Source of the DNA: Rhizobacter sp.
GTDB lineage: Bacteria > Pseudomonadota > Gammaproteobacteria > Burkholderiales > Burkholderiaceae_C
Assembly (NCBI GenBank): GCA_023954175.1
Contig: JAMLIM010000005.1
Span: 20,951 to 84,950 of the forward strand
Reading direction: 5' to 3'
Length of the DNA stretch: 64,000 bases
In this document: positions 21,091-33,452 of the stretch, piece after piece
Position numbering within the stretch: the first letter of the stretch is position 1
Layout: the number at the start of each line of letters is the position of its first letter
The notes under the pieces: generated by a model
Told to the model about the DNA's origin: nothing
The model's database searches: none
The model's input: the letters and a program-made list of their open reading frames with translations, nothing else
Program-made: the position numbers and the translations under genes

Positions 21091-21947
21091 GCGACGAGCA
21101 CCGCATCGGCCTGCATCGCGAGGCAGCCCTTGGCATCGCGCGCCCAAAGGCTCAGGTTGGCGCTGTCGGCGTCGCGCCCGCAGAGTGCGAATGGCGCGGT
21201 ATCGAAGAGCGGCTGCAACGCCCGAAACGAGAAGCGCGCAAGTTGCGCGCCCGGACGCTCGCGCCGCAGCAGGTCGACGAGCAGCGTCGCGATCAACGGG
21301 CCATGAACGACGAGGCCGGGATAGCCCTCCACCTCGCGCACATAGCTGCGGTCGTAGTGGATGCGGTGGCCGTTGAAGGTGAGCGCGGAGTAGCGAAACA
21401 GCAGCACCGGGTCGGGCGTGATGGCCCGCGCGAAGTGTTCGTCCGTCGGCGCCAGCGACGGGTCGGCGGCCGGCGTCGGGTTCGGCTTCGATGTCGGCGC
21501 GGCGCGGTAGACGATGTCATGTTCCTCGCGCAATGCCACGCCCTCGGCACCCGCGATCGCGTGCTCGACGCGCACGAAGGCGAGCGGCCCGCTGCGTCCG
21601 GTCTTGGTCTGGATGTCGGCGATGCGCGAGGTGCGCGTCACCGCTTCGCCGATGTGCAGCGGCCGGATGAACTCGAAGCGTCCGCCGGCCCACATGCGTC
21701 GCGGCAGCGCGATCGGCGGCAGGAAGCCGCCGCGCCGGGCGTGCCCATCCTCCCCCAAGGCCGACTGGCGATCGTGCGGCAGGAAGAAGAGCCAGTGCCA
21801 CAGCGGCGCCAGCGCGTCGCCTTCGCGCGGCTCGGGGTCGTCGCGGTCCAGCGTCGCGGCCAGCGCCCGCACCGGCGCGGCGTGAACGCGGTCCGTCGCG
21901 ACCGTTTCGCGGTCGATCCAATCCTCGATTCGAAGCGCTCCGCTCAT
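21087..21947 (-). CDS. MaoC/FAS1-like double-hotdog dehydratase, probably acyl-CoA or acyl-ACP hydratase
   Basis: 286 residues resembling the mesaconyl-C4-CoA hydratase/HTD2 group. The N-terminal half has PLWHWLFFLPHDRQSALGED and GGFLPPIALPRRMWAGGRFEF, and the C-terminal half has the hydratase motif in FRYSALTFNGHRIHYDRSYV (His-Asp pair) and VVHGPLIATLL. Substrate is not determinable; no CoA-transferase or citramalate genes adjoin it. It starts 43 bases after fdx and ends in a GTGA overlap with the next gene. Confidence 0.85.
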   Translation of the reverse strand: MSGALRIEDWIDRETVATDRVHAAPVRALAATLDRDDPEPREGDALAPLWHWLFFLPHDRQSALGEDGHARRGGFLPPIALPRRMWAGGRFEFIRPLHIGEAVTRTSRIADIQTKTGRSGPLAFVRVEHAIAGAEGVALREEHDIVYRAAPTSKPNPTPAADPSLAPTDEHFARAITPDPVLLFRYSALTFNGHRIHYDRSYVREVEGYPGLVVHGPLIATLLVDLLRRERPGAQLARFSFRALQPLFDTAPFALCGRDADSANLSLWARDAKGCLAMQADAVLVA

Positions 21948-21990
21948 TGCTGATCCTGCACCGCGCGCAGCGTCGGCATCGGCCGCACGC

Positions 21991-22329
21991 TCAGTGCTTC
22001 TCCTTCGCATGATTGATCGTGTATTTCGGTATGTCGACCGTCACGTCCCGGTCCGCCAGCAGCGCCTGGCACGACAGGCGGGACTGCGGCTCCAGGCCCC
22101 AGGCGCGGTCGAGCAGGTCCTCCTCGCTCTCTTCGATCTCGCCGAGCGACTCGAAGCCTTCGCGCACGACGACGTGGCAGGTGGTGCAGGCGCACGACAG
22201 TTCGCAGGCGTGCTCGATCTCGATCCCGGCGTCGAGCAGCGCGCGGCAGATCGACGTGCCGACGCCGGCCTCGATGCGCGCACCGTCGGGGCAGCATTCG
22301 GAGTTGGGCAGCACGGTGATGATCGGCAT
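21991..22329 (-). CDS. fdx: ISC-type [2Fe-2S] ferredoxin
   Basis: Electron donor for Fe-S cluster assembly on IscU, 112 residues. Cluster ligands are Cys42, Cys48, Cys51 and Cys87 (HACELSCACTTCHV and RLSCQALL). The adrenodoxin-like fold and C-terminal DIPKYTINHAKEKH tail match Isc ferredoxins. It lies 16 bases after hscA; no iscX gene follows, and the next gene is the dehydratase. Confidence 0.96.
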   Translation of the reverse strand: MPIITVLPNSECCPDGARIEAGVGTSICRALLDAGIEIEHACELSCACTTCHVVVREGFESLGEIEESEEDLLDRAWGLEPQSRLSCQALLADRDVTVDIPKYTINHAKEKH

Positions 22330-22345
22330 GCGTGGCGCTCGCGGC

Positions 22346-24217
<1,872 letters not shown>

Positions 24218-24221
24218 GGCG

Positions 24222-24740
24222 CTATTGTCCCAGCGCTTCGAGCCGGGCATCGACATCGCTCGCGAAGCGCTCGACGAACATCAGGGCCCGCACCTGCCCG
24301 GCGGCGGCCGTCGCGTCGCGACGCTCGTCCAGGGTCGATGCCAGTTCGGCCAGCAGCGCCCGATGCTCGGCCGCGACTTCGGCCGCGAGCGATTCGACGG
24401 CATCGAGGCTCGATGCGTCCTCCAGCGCTTCGCGCCACGCCATCTGCTTGATGAGGAAGTCCGCCGGCATCGCGGTGTTGCTCTCGGCGTCGATCGCTGC
24501 GCCCCGCAGGCCGCACAGGTAGGCGGCCCGCTTGAGCGGGTCCTTCAGGCGCTGGTAGGCCTCGTTGACGCGCATCGCCCACTGCATCGCCACGCGCTGC
24601 GCGGCCGCACCTTCGGCGGCGAATCGATCCGGGTGGACGTCGGCCTGCAAGGCGCGCCAACGCGCGTCGAGCGTCGCCCGATCCTGCGCGAAGCATTGCG
24701 CAACGCCGAAGAGCGTGAAGTCGTCGTCGGAGAGTTTCAT
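24222..24740 (-). CDS. hscB: Fe-S protein assembly co-chaperone HscB (J-domain)
   Basis: 172-residue J-protein that delivers IscU to HscA and stimulates its ATPase. The N-terminal J-domain has the HPD triplet in [10 protein letters not shown], and the C-terminal three-helix bundle follows. The ATG at 24740 lies only 6 bases after the T-run of a strong intrinsic terminator, and the ribosome-binding site (GGTGCG) is weak, suggesting reduced expression relative to iscA upstream. Confidence 0.95.
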   Translation of the reverse strand: MKLSDDDFTLFGVAQCFAQDRATLDARWRALQADVHPDRFAAEGAAAQRVAMQWAMRVNEAYQRLKDPLKRAAYLCGLRGAAIDAESNTAMPADFLIKQMAWREALEDASSLDAVESLAAEVAAEHRALLAELASTLDERRDATAAAGQVRALMFVERFASDVDARLEALGQ

Positions 24741-24746
24741 CGCACC

Positions 24747-24776
24747 AAAAAAACAGCGCGGCCGGCAGCCGCGCTT
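24747..24776 (-). terminator. Intrinsic terminator between iscA and hscB
   Basis: On the minus strand AGCGCGGC and GCCGCGCT form an eight-base-pair GC-rich stem with a five-base loop, followed after two bases by seven consecutive T. It sits inside the isc operon in the direction of transcription, so it should stop part of the transcripts after iscRSUA. Confidence 0.85.
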
Positions 24777-24795
24777 GCCTTCGCCTTGCGGCGCA

Positions 24796-25119
24796 CTAGA
24801 CCCGGAACGACTCGCCGCATCCGCAGCGGTCCTTCTCCTTCGGGTTGCGGAACTTGAAGCCCTCGTTGAGGCCCTCGCGCACGAAGTCGAGTTCGGTGCC
24901 GTCGAGGTAGGGCAGGCTCTTAGGGTCGACCAGCACCTTCACGCCATGCCCCTCGAAAACGACGTCCTCGGGCGAGAGATCGTCGGCGTATTCGAGCTTG
25001 TAGGCCATGCCGGAACAACCGGTGGTCTTGACGCCCAGGCGCACGCCGACGCCCTTGCCGCGCTTGTCGATGAAGCGCGACACGTGGCGCGCTGCTGCTT
25101 CGGTCAGAGTGACTGCCAT
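24796..25119 (-). CDS. iscA: Iron-sulfur cluster assembly protein IscA
   Basis: A-type carrier or scaffold for Fe-S clusters, 107 residues. The three conserved cysteines are Cys35 (TTGCSGMAY), Cys99 and Cys101 (RCGCGESF). It follows iscU after 16 bases and is the last gene before the internal terminator. Confidence 0.96.
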   Translation of the reverse strand: MAVTLTEAAARHVSRFIDKRGKGVGVRLGVKTTGCSGMAYKLEYADDLSPEDVVFEGHGVKVLVDPKSLPYLDGTELDFVREGLNEGFKFRNPKEKDRCGCGESFRV

Positions 25120-25135
25120 GATTTGATTCGTCCGT

Positions 25136-25519
25136 TCAGTGCTTGCGCGCTTTGTAGTCGTTGACGGCGGCCTTGATCGCGTCTTCGGCGAGGATCGAGC
25201 AATGGATCTTGACCGGCGGCAACGCGAGTTCCTGTGCGATCTGCGTGTTCCTGATCGTCAGCGCCTCGTCGAGTGATTTGCCCTTGACCCACTCGGTGAC
25301 GAGCGAGCTCGACGCGATCGCCGAGCCGCAGCCGTAGGTCTTGAACCTTGCGTCCTCGATCAAGCCGGTTGCCGGATCGACCTTGATCTGCAGCTTCATC
25401 ACGTCGCCGCAGGCCGGTGCGCCGACCATGCCGGTGCCGATGCTGTCGTCGCCCTTGTCGAAGGAGCCGACGTTGCGCGGGTTCTCGTAGTGCTCGATGA
25501 CTTTTTCACTGTAGGCCAT
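25136..25519 (-). CDS. iscU: Fe-S cluster scaffold protein IscU
   Basis: 127-residue scaffold on which clusters are built. Ligands Cys37, Asp39, Cys64 and Cys107 are present ([28 protein letters not shown]), as is the HscA-recognition motif LPPVK at residues 100-104. It lies 23 bases after iscS. Confidence 0.97.
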   Translation of the reverse strand: MAYSEKVIEHYENPRNVGSFDKGDDSIGTGMVGAPACGDVMKLQIKVDPATGLIEDARFKTYGCGSAIASSSLVTEWVKGKSLDEALTIRNTQIAQELALPPVKIHCSILAEDAIKAAVNDYKARKH

Positions 25520-25542
25520 GATGATTCTCCAATTCGTTCAGT

Positions 25543-26757
25543 TCAGTGGGCTGCCCATTGCACGGCGCTTACGTCGATACCGTCCTTGAACATCTCCCAC
25601 AGCGGTGAAAGCTCGCGTAGCTTGGCGACGTTCTCGGTGATCGTCGCGATCGCATAGTCGATCTCCTCGACCGTCGTGAAGCGACCGATCGTCATGCGCA
25701 GCGACGAATGAGCGAGCTCGTCGCTGCGGCCCAGCGCACGCAGCACGTAGCTCGGCTCCAGGCTTGCCGAGGTGCAGGCCGAGCCCGACGACACCGCGAG
25801 GCCCTTGATGCCCATGATCAGCGACTCGCCCTCGACGTAGTTGAACGAGATGTTGAGGTTGTGCGGCACACGCCGCTCGAGGTCGCCATTGACGAAGACC
25901 TGCTCGATGACCTGCAACCCCGAAAGCAGCCGCTGCTGCAGCATCCGGATGCGCTCGTTCTCCGCGCCCATCTCCTCGCGCGCGATGCGAAACGCCTCGC
26001 CCATGCCGACGATCTGGTGCGTCGGCAAGGTGCCCGAGCGCATGCCGCGCTCGTGGCCGCCGCCGTGCATCTGCGCCTCGATCCGCACGCGCGGCTTCCT
26101 GCGCACGTAGAGCGCGCCGATGCCCTTGGGGCCATAGCTCTTGTGCGACGCGAGGCTCATCAGATCGACCGGCAGCGTCGCCAGATCGATCGCGATCTTG
26201 CCCGTCGCCTGCGCCGCGTCGACGTGAAAGACGATGCCGCGCTCACGGCAGAGGGCACCGATCGCCGCGATGTCCTGGATCACGCCGATCTCGTTGTTGA
26301 CGGCCATCACCGACGCCACGATCGTGTCCTTGCGCAGCGCCGACCTGAACACGTCGAGATCGAGCAGGCCGTCTTCCCTGACGTCGAGGTAGGTCACCTC
26401 GAAGCCCTGGCGCTCGAGCTCGCGCATCGTGTCGAGCACCGCCTTGTGTTCGGTCTTGACGGTGACGAGGTGCTTGCCGCGCGTCTTGTAGAAGTGCGCG
26501 GCGCCCTTGAGCGCAAGGTTGTTCGATTCGGTCGCGCCCGAGGTCCAGACGATCTCGCGCGGGTCGGCGCCGATCAGCGCGGCGACCTGGGCGCGGCTCT
26601 TCTCGACGATCTCTTCGGCCTCCCAGCCCCAGGCGTGGCTGCGCGACGCCGGGTTGCCGAAATGCTCGCGCAGCCAGGGAATCATCGCCTCGACGACGCG
26701 CGGGTCCACCGGGCTCGTCGCGCCGTAGTCCATGTAGATGGGGAAATGCGGTGTCAT
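25543..26757 (-). CDS. iscS: Cysteine desulfurase IscS
   Basis: PLP enzyme that removes sulfur from cysteine to supply Fe-S assembly, tRNA thiolation and other pathways; 404 residues. The PLP Lys is in [12 protein letters not shown] and the persulfide-carrying Cys is in the [20 protein letters not shown] loop near residue 325. ATG 26757 gives the conserved [20 protein letters not shown] start. It is 93 bases downstream of iscR. Confidence 0.97.
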   Translation of the reverse strand: MTPHFPIYMDYGATSPVDPRVVEAMIPWLREHFGNPASRSHAWGWEAEEIVEKSRAQVAALIGADPREIVWTSGATESNNLALKGAAHFYKTRGKHLVTVKTEHKAVLDTMRELERQGFEVTYLDVREDGLLDLDVFRSALRKDTIVASVMAVNNEIGVIQDIAAIGALCRERGIVFHVDAAQATGKIAIDLATLPVDLMSLASHKSYGPKGIGALYVRRKPRVRIEAQMHGGGHERGMRSGTLPTHQIVGMGEAFRIAREEMGAENERIRMLQQRLLSGLQVIEQVFVNGDLERRVPHNLNISFNYVEGESLIMGIKGLAVSSGSACTSASLEPSYVLRALGRSDELAHSSLRMTIGRFTTVEEIDYAIATITENVAKLRELSPLWEMFKDGIDVSAVQWAAH

Positions 26758-26850
26758 GTCCTTGATTGTCGTTTTGCTGGGCGCGTGCGGCGGGCGCACG
26801 GCGCTATGCCCGCACGCGACGCGGCACTATTCGGGGCACTGCCCAGGGCC

Positions 26851-27384
26851 TTATTTCAATACCGCGCTGCCGAGCGCGAAGACCGAGTTCGGCGCCGTGA
26901 TCTTGATCGGCTTGACGACCGGCTGCGACGAGATGGCGCGCTTGACCGGCTGCTCCTGCACCGACACGCCCTTGGCGAGCTGTTCGTCGACGAGCTTGCG
27001 CAGCGAGATGGAATCGAGGTATTCGATCATCTTGGTGTTCAGGCTCGCCCACAGGTCGTGCGTCATGCAGCGTCCCGAGTCCTCGCCCATGCAGTTCTCG
27101 CGCCCCTGGCAGCCGGTGGCGTCGATCGGCTCATCGACGGCGACGATGATGTCGGCAACCGTGATTTCGGCCGCCTTGCGGGCGAGCGAATAGCCGCCGC
27201 CCGGGCCGCGCGTGCTCTCGACGAGCTCGTGGCGGCGCAGCTTGCCGAACAACTGCTCCAGATAGGAAAGCGAGATCTGCTGGCGCGCGCTGATCGCCGC
27301 CAGCGCTACCGGCCCGGTGTTTTCGCGCAGGGCCAAGTCGATCATCGCGGTCACCGCGAATCGGCCTTTGGTTGTCAATCGCAT
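26851..27384 (-). CDS. iscR: Fe-S cluster-sensing transcriptional regulator IscR (Rrf2 family)
   Basis: 177-residue winged-helix repressor that senses the Fe-S status of the cell with a [2Fe-2S] cluster. N-terminal MRLTTKGRFAVTAMIDLAL and the recognition helix SLSYLEQLFGKLR are canonical; ligand residues Cys92, Cys98 and Cys106 with His109 nearby match those of E. coli IscR. Two IscR-type operators lie in its own promoter, so it is expected to repress the isc operon when clusters are plentiful. Confidence 0.97.
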   Translation of the reverse strand: MRLTTKGRFAVTAMIDLALRENTGPVALAAISARQQISLSYLEQLFGKLRRHELVESTRGPGGGYSLARKAAEITVADIIVAVDEPIDATGCQGRENCMGEDSGRCMTHDLWASLNTKMIEYLDSISLRKLVDEQLAKGVSVQEQPVKRAISSQPVVKPIKITAPNSVFALGSAVLK

Positions 27385-27439
27385 GTCAAGCTCCTGTTCA
27401 GGGTGTACCCGGAAGGCCTGTGCTCAAACACGCGCGCCT

Positions 27440-27493
27440 GTACCCGAGTAATTTAGTCAATCATATCTTATCCCGACTATTTTGGTCAAGATT
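27440..27493 (-). promoter_or_regulatory. isc operon promoter with two tandem type-1 IscR operators
   Basis: On the minus strand TTGACC (27484-27489) and TATGAT (27460-27465) are separated by 18 bases and form a good sigma-70 promoter. Two sequences fit the E. coli type-1 IscR consensus: 27469-27493 (GACC-AAAAT-AGTC core) across the -35, and 27440-27464 (GACT-AAATT-ACTC core) over and after the -10. Binding at either would block RNA polymerase. Confidence 0.8.
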
Positions 27494-27606
27494 GCCCCGG
27501 AAAGTTCCGTCGATCTGGCCGCGCGCGAGGTCGGCGCTTGCCTTGGCTCAACTGCGCCCGCGCCCGCTACAGTGATGCTCGGGCGTCTTGCCGCCACCAC
27601 CCGACC

Positions 27607-28701
27607 TTGACCCCCGCCGCCATCACCCGCACCAGCCAACGAGAGTGGAAGCTCTCGGGCAGCTGGACCGTGCACGGGCTCGGCAGCCTGGCACACGAGC
27701 TCGACGACGAGCCGGGCGAGGCGGGCGAAGTGGTGCTCGACGGCGCCGGGCTCGAAGCGATCGACACGGCCGGCGCCTGGGTGCTTCAAGGCTGGCTGAA
27801 CCGGCGCGCCGCGCAGGCCACCCGGCACGACTGGCCGCCCAGGCTCGACAAGCTCATGTCGGTCGTCGCCGCGCACCCGGAGGCGAAGGTCGTGCCCGCG
27901 CCGCGGCGCACGCCGCTGGCGCGCGTCGGCCGCCGCGCCTTCACCGCGTGGCAACAGGCGCAGGGCATGCTGCGCTTCAACGGCGAGATCGCGCTCGCGG
28001 CGCTGCGCATGCTCGCCCACCCGCGGCGCTTCCGTTTGCGCACGATGCTGCGCAACGTCCAGATCGGCGGCTTCGACGCGCTGCCGATCATCGGCCTGAC
28101 CTCGTTCCTGCTCGGCGTCGTCGTCGCCTACCAGGGCGCGGACCAGCTCAGGCACTACGGCGCGAACATCTTCGTCGTCGAGCTCGTCGGCTACTCGATG
28201 CTGCGCGAATTCGCGCCGCTGATCACGGCCATCATCATCGCCGGCCGATCGGGCTCGGCCTATGCGGCCCAGATCGGCACCATGCTCGTGACCGAAGAGG
28301 TGGATGCGATGCGCACGCTCGGCATCGACCCGATCGAGCTGCTCGTGCTGCCCAAGATCGCCGCGCTCGCGATCGCGCTGCCGCTGCTGACGGTGTTTGC
28401 CGACGTGACCGGTGTGATCGGCGGCATGATCATGGCGCGCGCCCAGCTCGACGTCGGTTTCTACGAATTCATCGATCGCTTCGGGCGCGAGTTGCGTGGC
28501 TCCTCGCTGCTGATCGGCATCGGCAAGTCGTGGGTGTTCGCGATCATCATCGCGGTGATCGGCTGCTTCCAGGGCTTTCGCACGCGCGGCAGCGCCGACA
28601 GCGTCGGGCGCCAGACGACGCTCGCCGTCGTGCAGTCGATCTTCATCGTCATCGTCGCGGACGCGCTGTTCTCGATCGCGTTCAGCGCGATCGGCATCTG
28701 A
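27607..28701 (+). CDS. MlaE-family ABC lipid transporter permease with N-terminal STAS-like domain
   Basis: Inner-membrane permease of an MCE transport system, 364 residues in the reading I favour. Residues 1-110 form a STAS-like domain (WKLSGSWTVHGLG, VVLDGAGLEAIDTAGAW), and the rest is a MlaE permease with QIGGFDALPIIGLTSFLLG and the EVDAMRTLGIDPIELLVLP signature. The start is uncertain: TTG 27607 is preceded by a possible -10 (TACAGT, 27568-27573), while a more upstream TTG at 27538 would precede that promoter. It lies divergently from iscR and 3 bases before the ATPase gene. Confidence 0.88.
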   Translation: MTPAAITRTSQREWKLSGSWTVHGLGSLAHELDDEPGEAGEVVLDGAGLEAIDTAGAWVLQGWLNRRAAQATRHDWPPRLDKLMSVVAAHPEAKVVPAPRRTPLARVGRRAFTAWQQAQGMLRFNGEIALAALRMLAHPRRFRLRTMLRNVQIGGFDALPIIGLTSFLLGVVVAYQGADQLRHYGANIFVVELVGYSMLREFAPLITAIIIAGRSGSAYAAQIGTMLVTEEVDAMRTLGIDPIELLVLPKIAALAIALPLLTVFADVTGVIGGMIMARAQLDVGFYEFIDRFGRELRGSSLLIGIGKSWVFAIIIAVIGCFQGFRTRGSADSVGRQTTLAVVQSIFIVIVADALFSIAFSAIGI

Positions 28702-28704
28702 CGC

Positions 28705-29487
28705 ATGGCCTCGAACGACGACGACCAGGTGATCGCGATGCGCGGCATCTGCACGCGCTTTGGCAGCCACGTGGTGCACGAGGACCTGGATCTCGAGGTG
28801 CGGCGCGGCGAGGTGTTCGCGATCGTCGGCGGCAGCGGCTCGGGCAAGACGGTGCTGATGCGCGAGATGCTGATGCTGCACGCGCCGAGCGCCGGCTCGG
28901 TGCGCGTGCTCGGCAACGACCTCGCCGCGCTCGACGACGAGCAGGCGCTTGCGCTGCGCCGCCGCTGGGGCGTGATGTTCCAGCGCGGCGGCCTGTTCAG
29001 CGCGCTCACGGTGCGCGAGAACGTCGGCCTGCCGCTGCGCGAAACCAGCACGCTCGACGATGCGCTGATCGACGGCATCGCGGAGTGGAAGCTCTCGCTG
29101 ACCGGCCTGCCGCCCGACACCGGGCTGAAGTTCCCCGGTGAACTCAGCGGCGGCATGCTGAAGCGGGCGTCGCTCGCGCGCGCGATCGCGCTCGACCCGG
29201 AGCTGCTGTTCCTCGACGAGCCGACCTCGGGGCTCGATCCCGCGAGCTCGGCCGGCGTCGACGAGCTGATCCGCCGCATGCACGCGCTCTATGGCCTGAC
29301 GATCGTCCTCATCACGCACGACCTGGACTTGATGTGGCAGGTGTGCGACCGTGTCGCCGTGATCGGCGAGCGCCGGGTGCTCGCGATCGGCTCGATGCAG
29401 GAGCTGTCGCAACACGCGCATCCGATCGTGCGCGGATACTTCGACGATCCGCGCGCCAGGAATGCGCGCAACCGGGCGCAGGCCTAG
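28705..29487 (+). CDS. MlaF-type ABC transporter ATP-binding protein
   Basis: 260-residue ATPase that powers the adjoining MlaE permease. Walker A GGSGSGKT, the signature LSGGM (with KRASLARAI), Walker B LLFLDEPTSGLDP and the H-loop LITHDLD are complete. The Walker-A-proximal MREMLMLHAPSAGSV and the RGGLFSALTVRENV segments are typical of the Mla/Ttg2 subfamily. It is 3 bases after the permease gene. Confidence 0.93.
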   Translation: MASNDDDQVIAMRGICTRFGSHVVHEDLDLEVRRGEVFAIVGGSGSGKTVLMREMLMLHAPSAGSVRVLGNDLAALDDEQALALRRRWGVMFQRGGLFSALTVRENVGLPLRETSTLDDALIDGIAEWKLSLTGLPPDTGLKFPGELSGGMLKRASLARAIALDPELLFLDEPTSGLDPASSAGVDELIRRMHALYGLTIVLITHDLDLMWQVCDRVAVIGERRVLAIGSMQELSQHAHPIVRGYFDDPRARNARNRAQA

Positions 29488-29503
29488 GAAGGCGGGAGCG
29501 GCA

Positions 29504-30460
29504 GTGGAAGACAAGGTGAACTACACGCTGGTCGGCGCCTTCGTGCTCGCGCTCGGCGCAGCGCTGGTCGCCGGCGTGCTGTGGTTGGCGGCGGGCATCG
29601 GCGGGCACAAGCGCTACGACCCGTACCAGGCGGTGATGAACGAATCGGTCGCCGGGCTCAACATCAACGCCCCGGTGAAGTACCTCGGCGTCGACGTCGG
29701 CAAGGTGCAGAGCATCGCGATCGACACCGATCATCCGCAGCAGGTGCGCGTGATGTTCGAGATCGAACGCGGCACGCCGATCACCGAGGACACCCTCGCG
29801 GTGCTCAAGACGCAGGGGCTGACCGGCATCGCCTACGTCGAGCTGAGCGGCGGCCGCCCGGACTCGCCGCCGCTCGTCGCGAAGGACGGATCGGTGCCGA
29901 CGATAGGCACCCGACCCTCGCTCACCGCGCGGCTGGAGGCCGATGTCGCCACCGTGCTCGCCGGCATCAACCGTACGTCGACGGCCATCACCGCGACGCT
30001 CGACGCCAAAAACCGCGAAGCCCTTGCGCGCACGCTGGCCGACACCGCGACGCTGATGCACACTCTCGCCGCGCAGCAGGCCACCATCAGCGAAGGCATC
30101 CAGAACACGGCGCGTGCCGCGCGCAACACGGCGCGCGCGACCGAGCAGCTTGCCCCTGCGGTCGAGCAACTCGGCCCTGCGATCGAGCGCATCACGCAAA
30201 GCGCGGCGTCGGTGCAGAAGATGGCCGACGAGATCGCGCGCACCGGCGTCGACGCGCGCGTCGCGGTCGATGCCGCCGCGAGCGGCGTGCGCCGCTTCAA
30301 CGCCGAGACCCTGCCGGAGTTCGACCGCCTGCTCGCGCAGCTCAACCAGCTCGCCGGTTCGTTGCGCCGCCTGAGCGAGCAGACCGAACGCAACCCGTCG
30401 AGCCTGCTGCTCGGCGCACCGACGCTTCCCCCGGGCCCCGGAGAAAAGGCCAGCCCATGA
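29504..30460 (+). CDS. MCE-domain substrate-binding protein (MlaD-like)
   Basis: 318-residue periplasmic protein anchored by one N-terminal helix (VGAFVLALGAALVAGVLWLA). The MCE domain follows (VAGLNINAPVKYLGVDVGKV, then TLAVLKTQGLTGIAYVELSG), after which about 150 residues of helical, coiled-coil-prone sequence rich in Ala, Thr and Gln extend toward the outer membrane. I chose GTG 29504 behind GGCGGGAG; the longer frame from 29462 overlaps the ATPase gene. MCE proteins bind or channel phospholipids; cargo is not established here. Confidence 0.9.
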   Translation: MEDKVNYTLVGAFVLALGAALVAGVLWLAAGIGGHKRYDPYQAVMNESVAGLNINAPVKYLGVDVGKVQSIAIDTDHPQQVRVMFEIERGTPITEDTLAVLKTQGLTGIAYVELSGGRPDSPPLVAKDGSVPTIGTRPSLTARLEADVATVLAGINRTSTAITATLDAKNREALARTLADTATLMHTLAAQQATISEGIQNTARAARNTARATEQLAPAVEQLGPAIERITQSAASVQKMADEIARTGVDARVAVDAAASGVRRFNAETLPEFDRLLAQLNQLAGSLRRLSEQTERNPSSLLLGAPTLPPGPGEKASP

Positions 30461-31119
30461 CGACACCACCTCTTGCCGCCCGCACCCGGCGCGCCGGGCG
30501 CCTCGCCGCGTGCCTCACGCTCCTGGCGCTGATCGGCGGCTGCACCTCCTCGCTGCTTCCCAAGCCACCGCAACAGCCGTCGCTCTATTCGTTGAACGAC
30601 GCGCTGAACGAGGCGCCGCCGGCTGCGGCGCCGCGCACGCCCGCCGCCACGCGGCCGACGCTGATCGTCAACCCACCGCGCGCGGCCGCCGGTTTCGATA
30701 CCTCGCACATCGTCTATCTGCGCGCGCCGCACCAGATCGAGTATTTCGCCCACAACCAATGGGTCGACACACCGGCGCAGATGCTCGCGCCCCTGATCGT
30801 GCGTGCGCTGGAGCGCAGCGGCGCGTTCAGCGCGGTGCTGCTCGCACCGACCGCCGCCGCCGGCCAATTGAAGCTCGACACCGAAGTGGTGCGCCTGCAG
30901 CAGGAGTTCGGCAGCGTGCCGAGCCAGGCGCACTTCACGCTGCGCGCGGTGCTGCTCGACAGCGCGACGCGCCGCGTCGTCGCCGTGCGCGAGTTCGACG
31001 CCAGCGTGCCGGCGCCGTCCGAAGACGCGCCGGGCGGCGTCAGCGCGGCGAACCAGGCGGTGCAGCGCGTGCTCGGCGAACTCGCCGCGTTCGCGGCGCA
31101 GGCGGCCGCGACGCCTTGA
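30457..31119 (+). CDS. ABC-type transport auxiliary lipoprotein (PqiC/DUF330-like)
   Basis: 220 residues beginning with a lipoprotein signal whose lipobox is LIGGC (Cys about 28), followed by a Pro-rich stretch and the auxiliary domain (SHIVYLRAPHQIEYFAHNQW and LAPLIVRALERSGAF). Such lipoproteins are outer-membrane partners of MCE transporters. Its ATG overlaps the MCE gene stop (ATGA), completing a permease-ATPase-MCE-lipoprotein operon. Convergent uvrB starts its stop 48 bases away. Confidence 0.9.
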   Translation: MTTPPLAARTRRAGRLAACLTLLALIGGCTSSLLPKPPQQPSLYSLNDALNEAPPAAAPRTPAATRPTLIVNPPRAAAGFDTSHIVYLRAPHQIEYFAHNQWVDTPAQMLAPLIVRALERSGAFSAVLLAPTAAAGQLKLDTEVVRLQQEFGSVPSQAHFTLRAVLLDSATRRVVAVREFDASVPAPSEDAPGGVSAANQAVQRVLGELAAFAAQAAATP

Positions 31120-31166
31120 AATGCTGAAGCGCTGACTCCCGGCGCAGCGGTGCGTGCACCGGGACT

Positions 31167-33299
<2,133 letters not shown>

Positions 33300-33313
33300 C
33301 GGGGCACCTGGGT

Positions 33314-33345
33314 TCGAAGGCGGATCGGGTCGAAGGCGGATCGGG
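33314..33345. repeat. 16-bp exact tandem duplication in the uvrB/aminotransferase promoter region
   Basis: Two abutting exact copies of TCGAAGGCGGATCGGG occupy 33314-33329 and 33330-33345, between the divergent uvrB and aminotransferase starts. A TAAAAT -10-like element for the plus-strand gene follows at 33354-33359, so the duplication covers the area of its expected -35. Confidence 0.8.
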
Positions 33346-33452
33346 TCGTCGCCTAAAATCGGCCGGCTCGGCGGGTCTCCCGGCCGAGTGCAACAGACAA
33401 GCCTAACCGAGTCCCTCCCGTTGCGCCAAGCGCAGCCCCGATGAGCCCCGCC

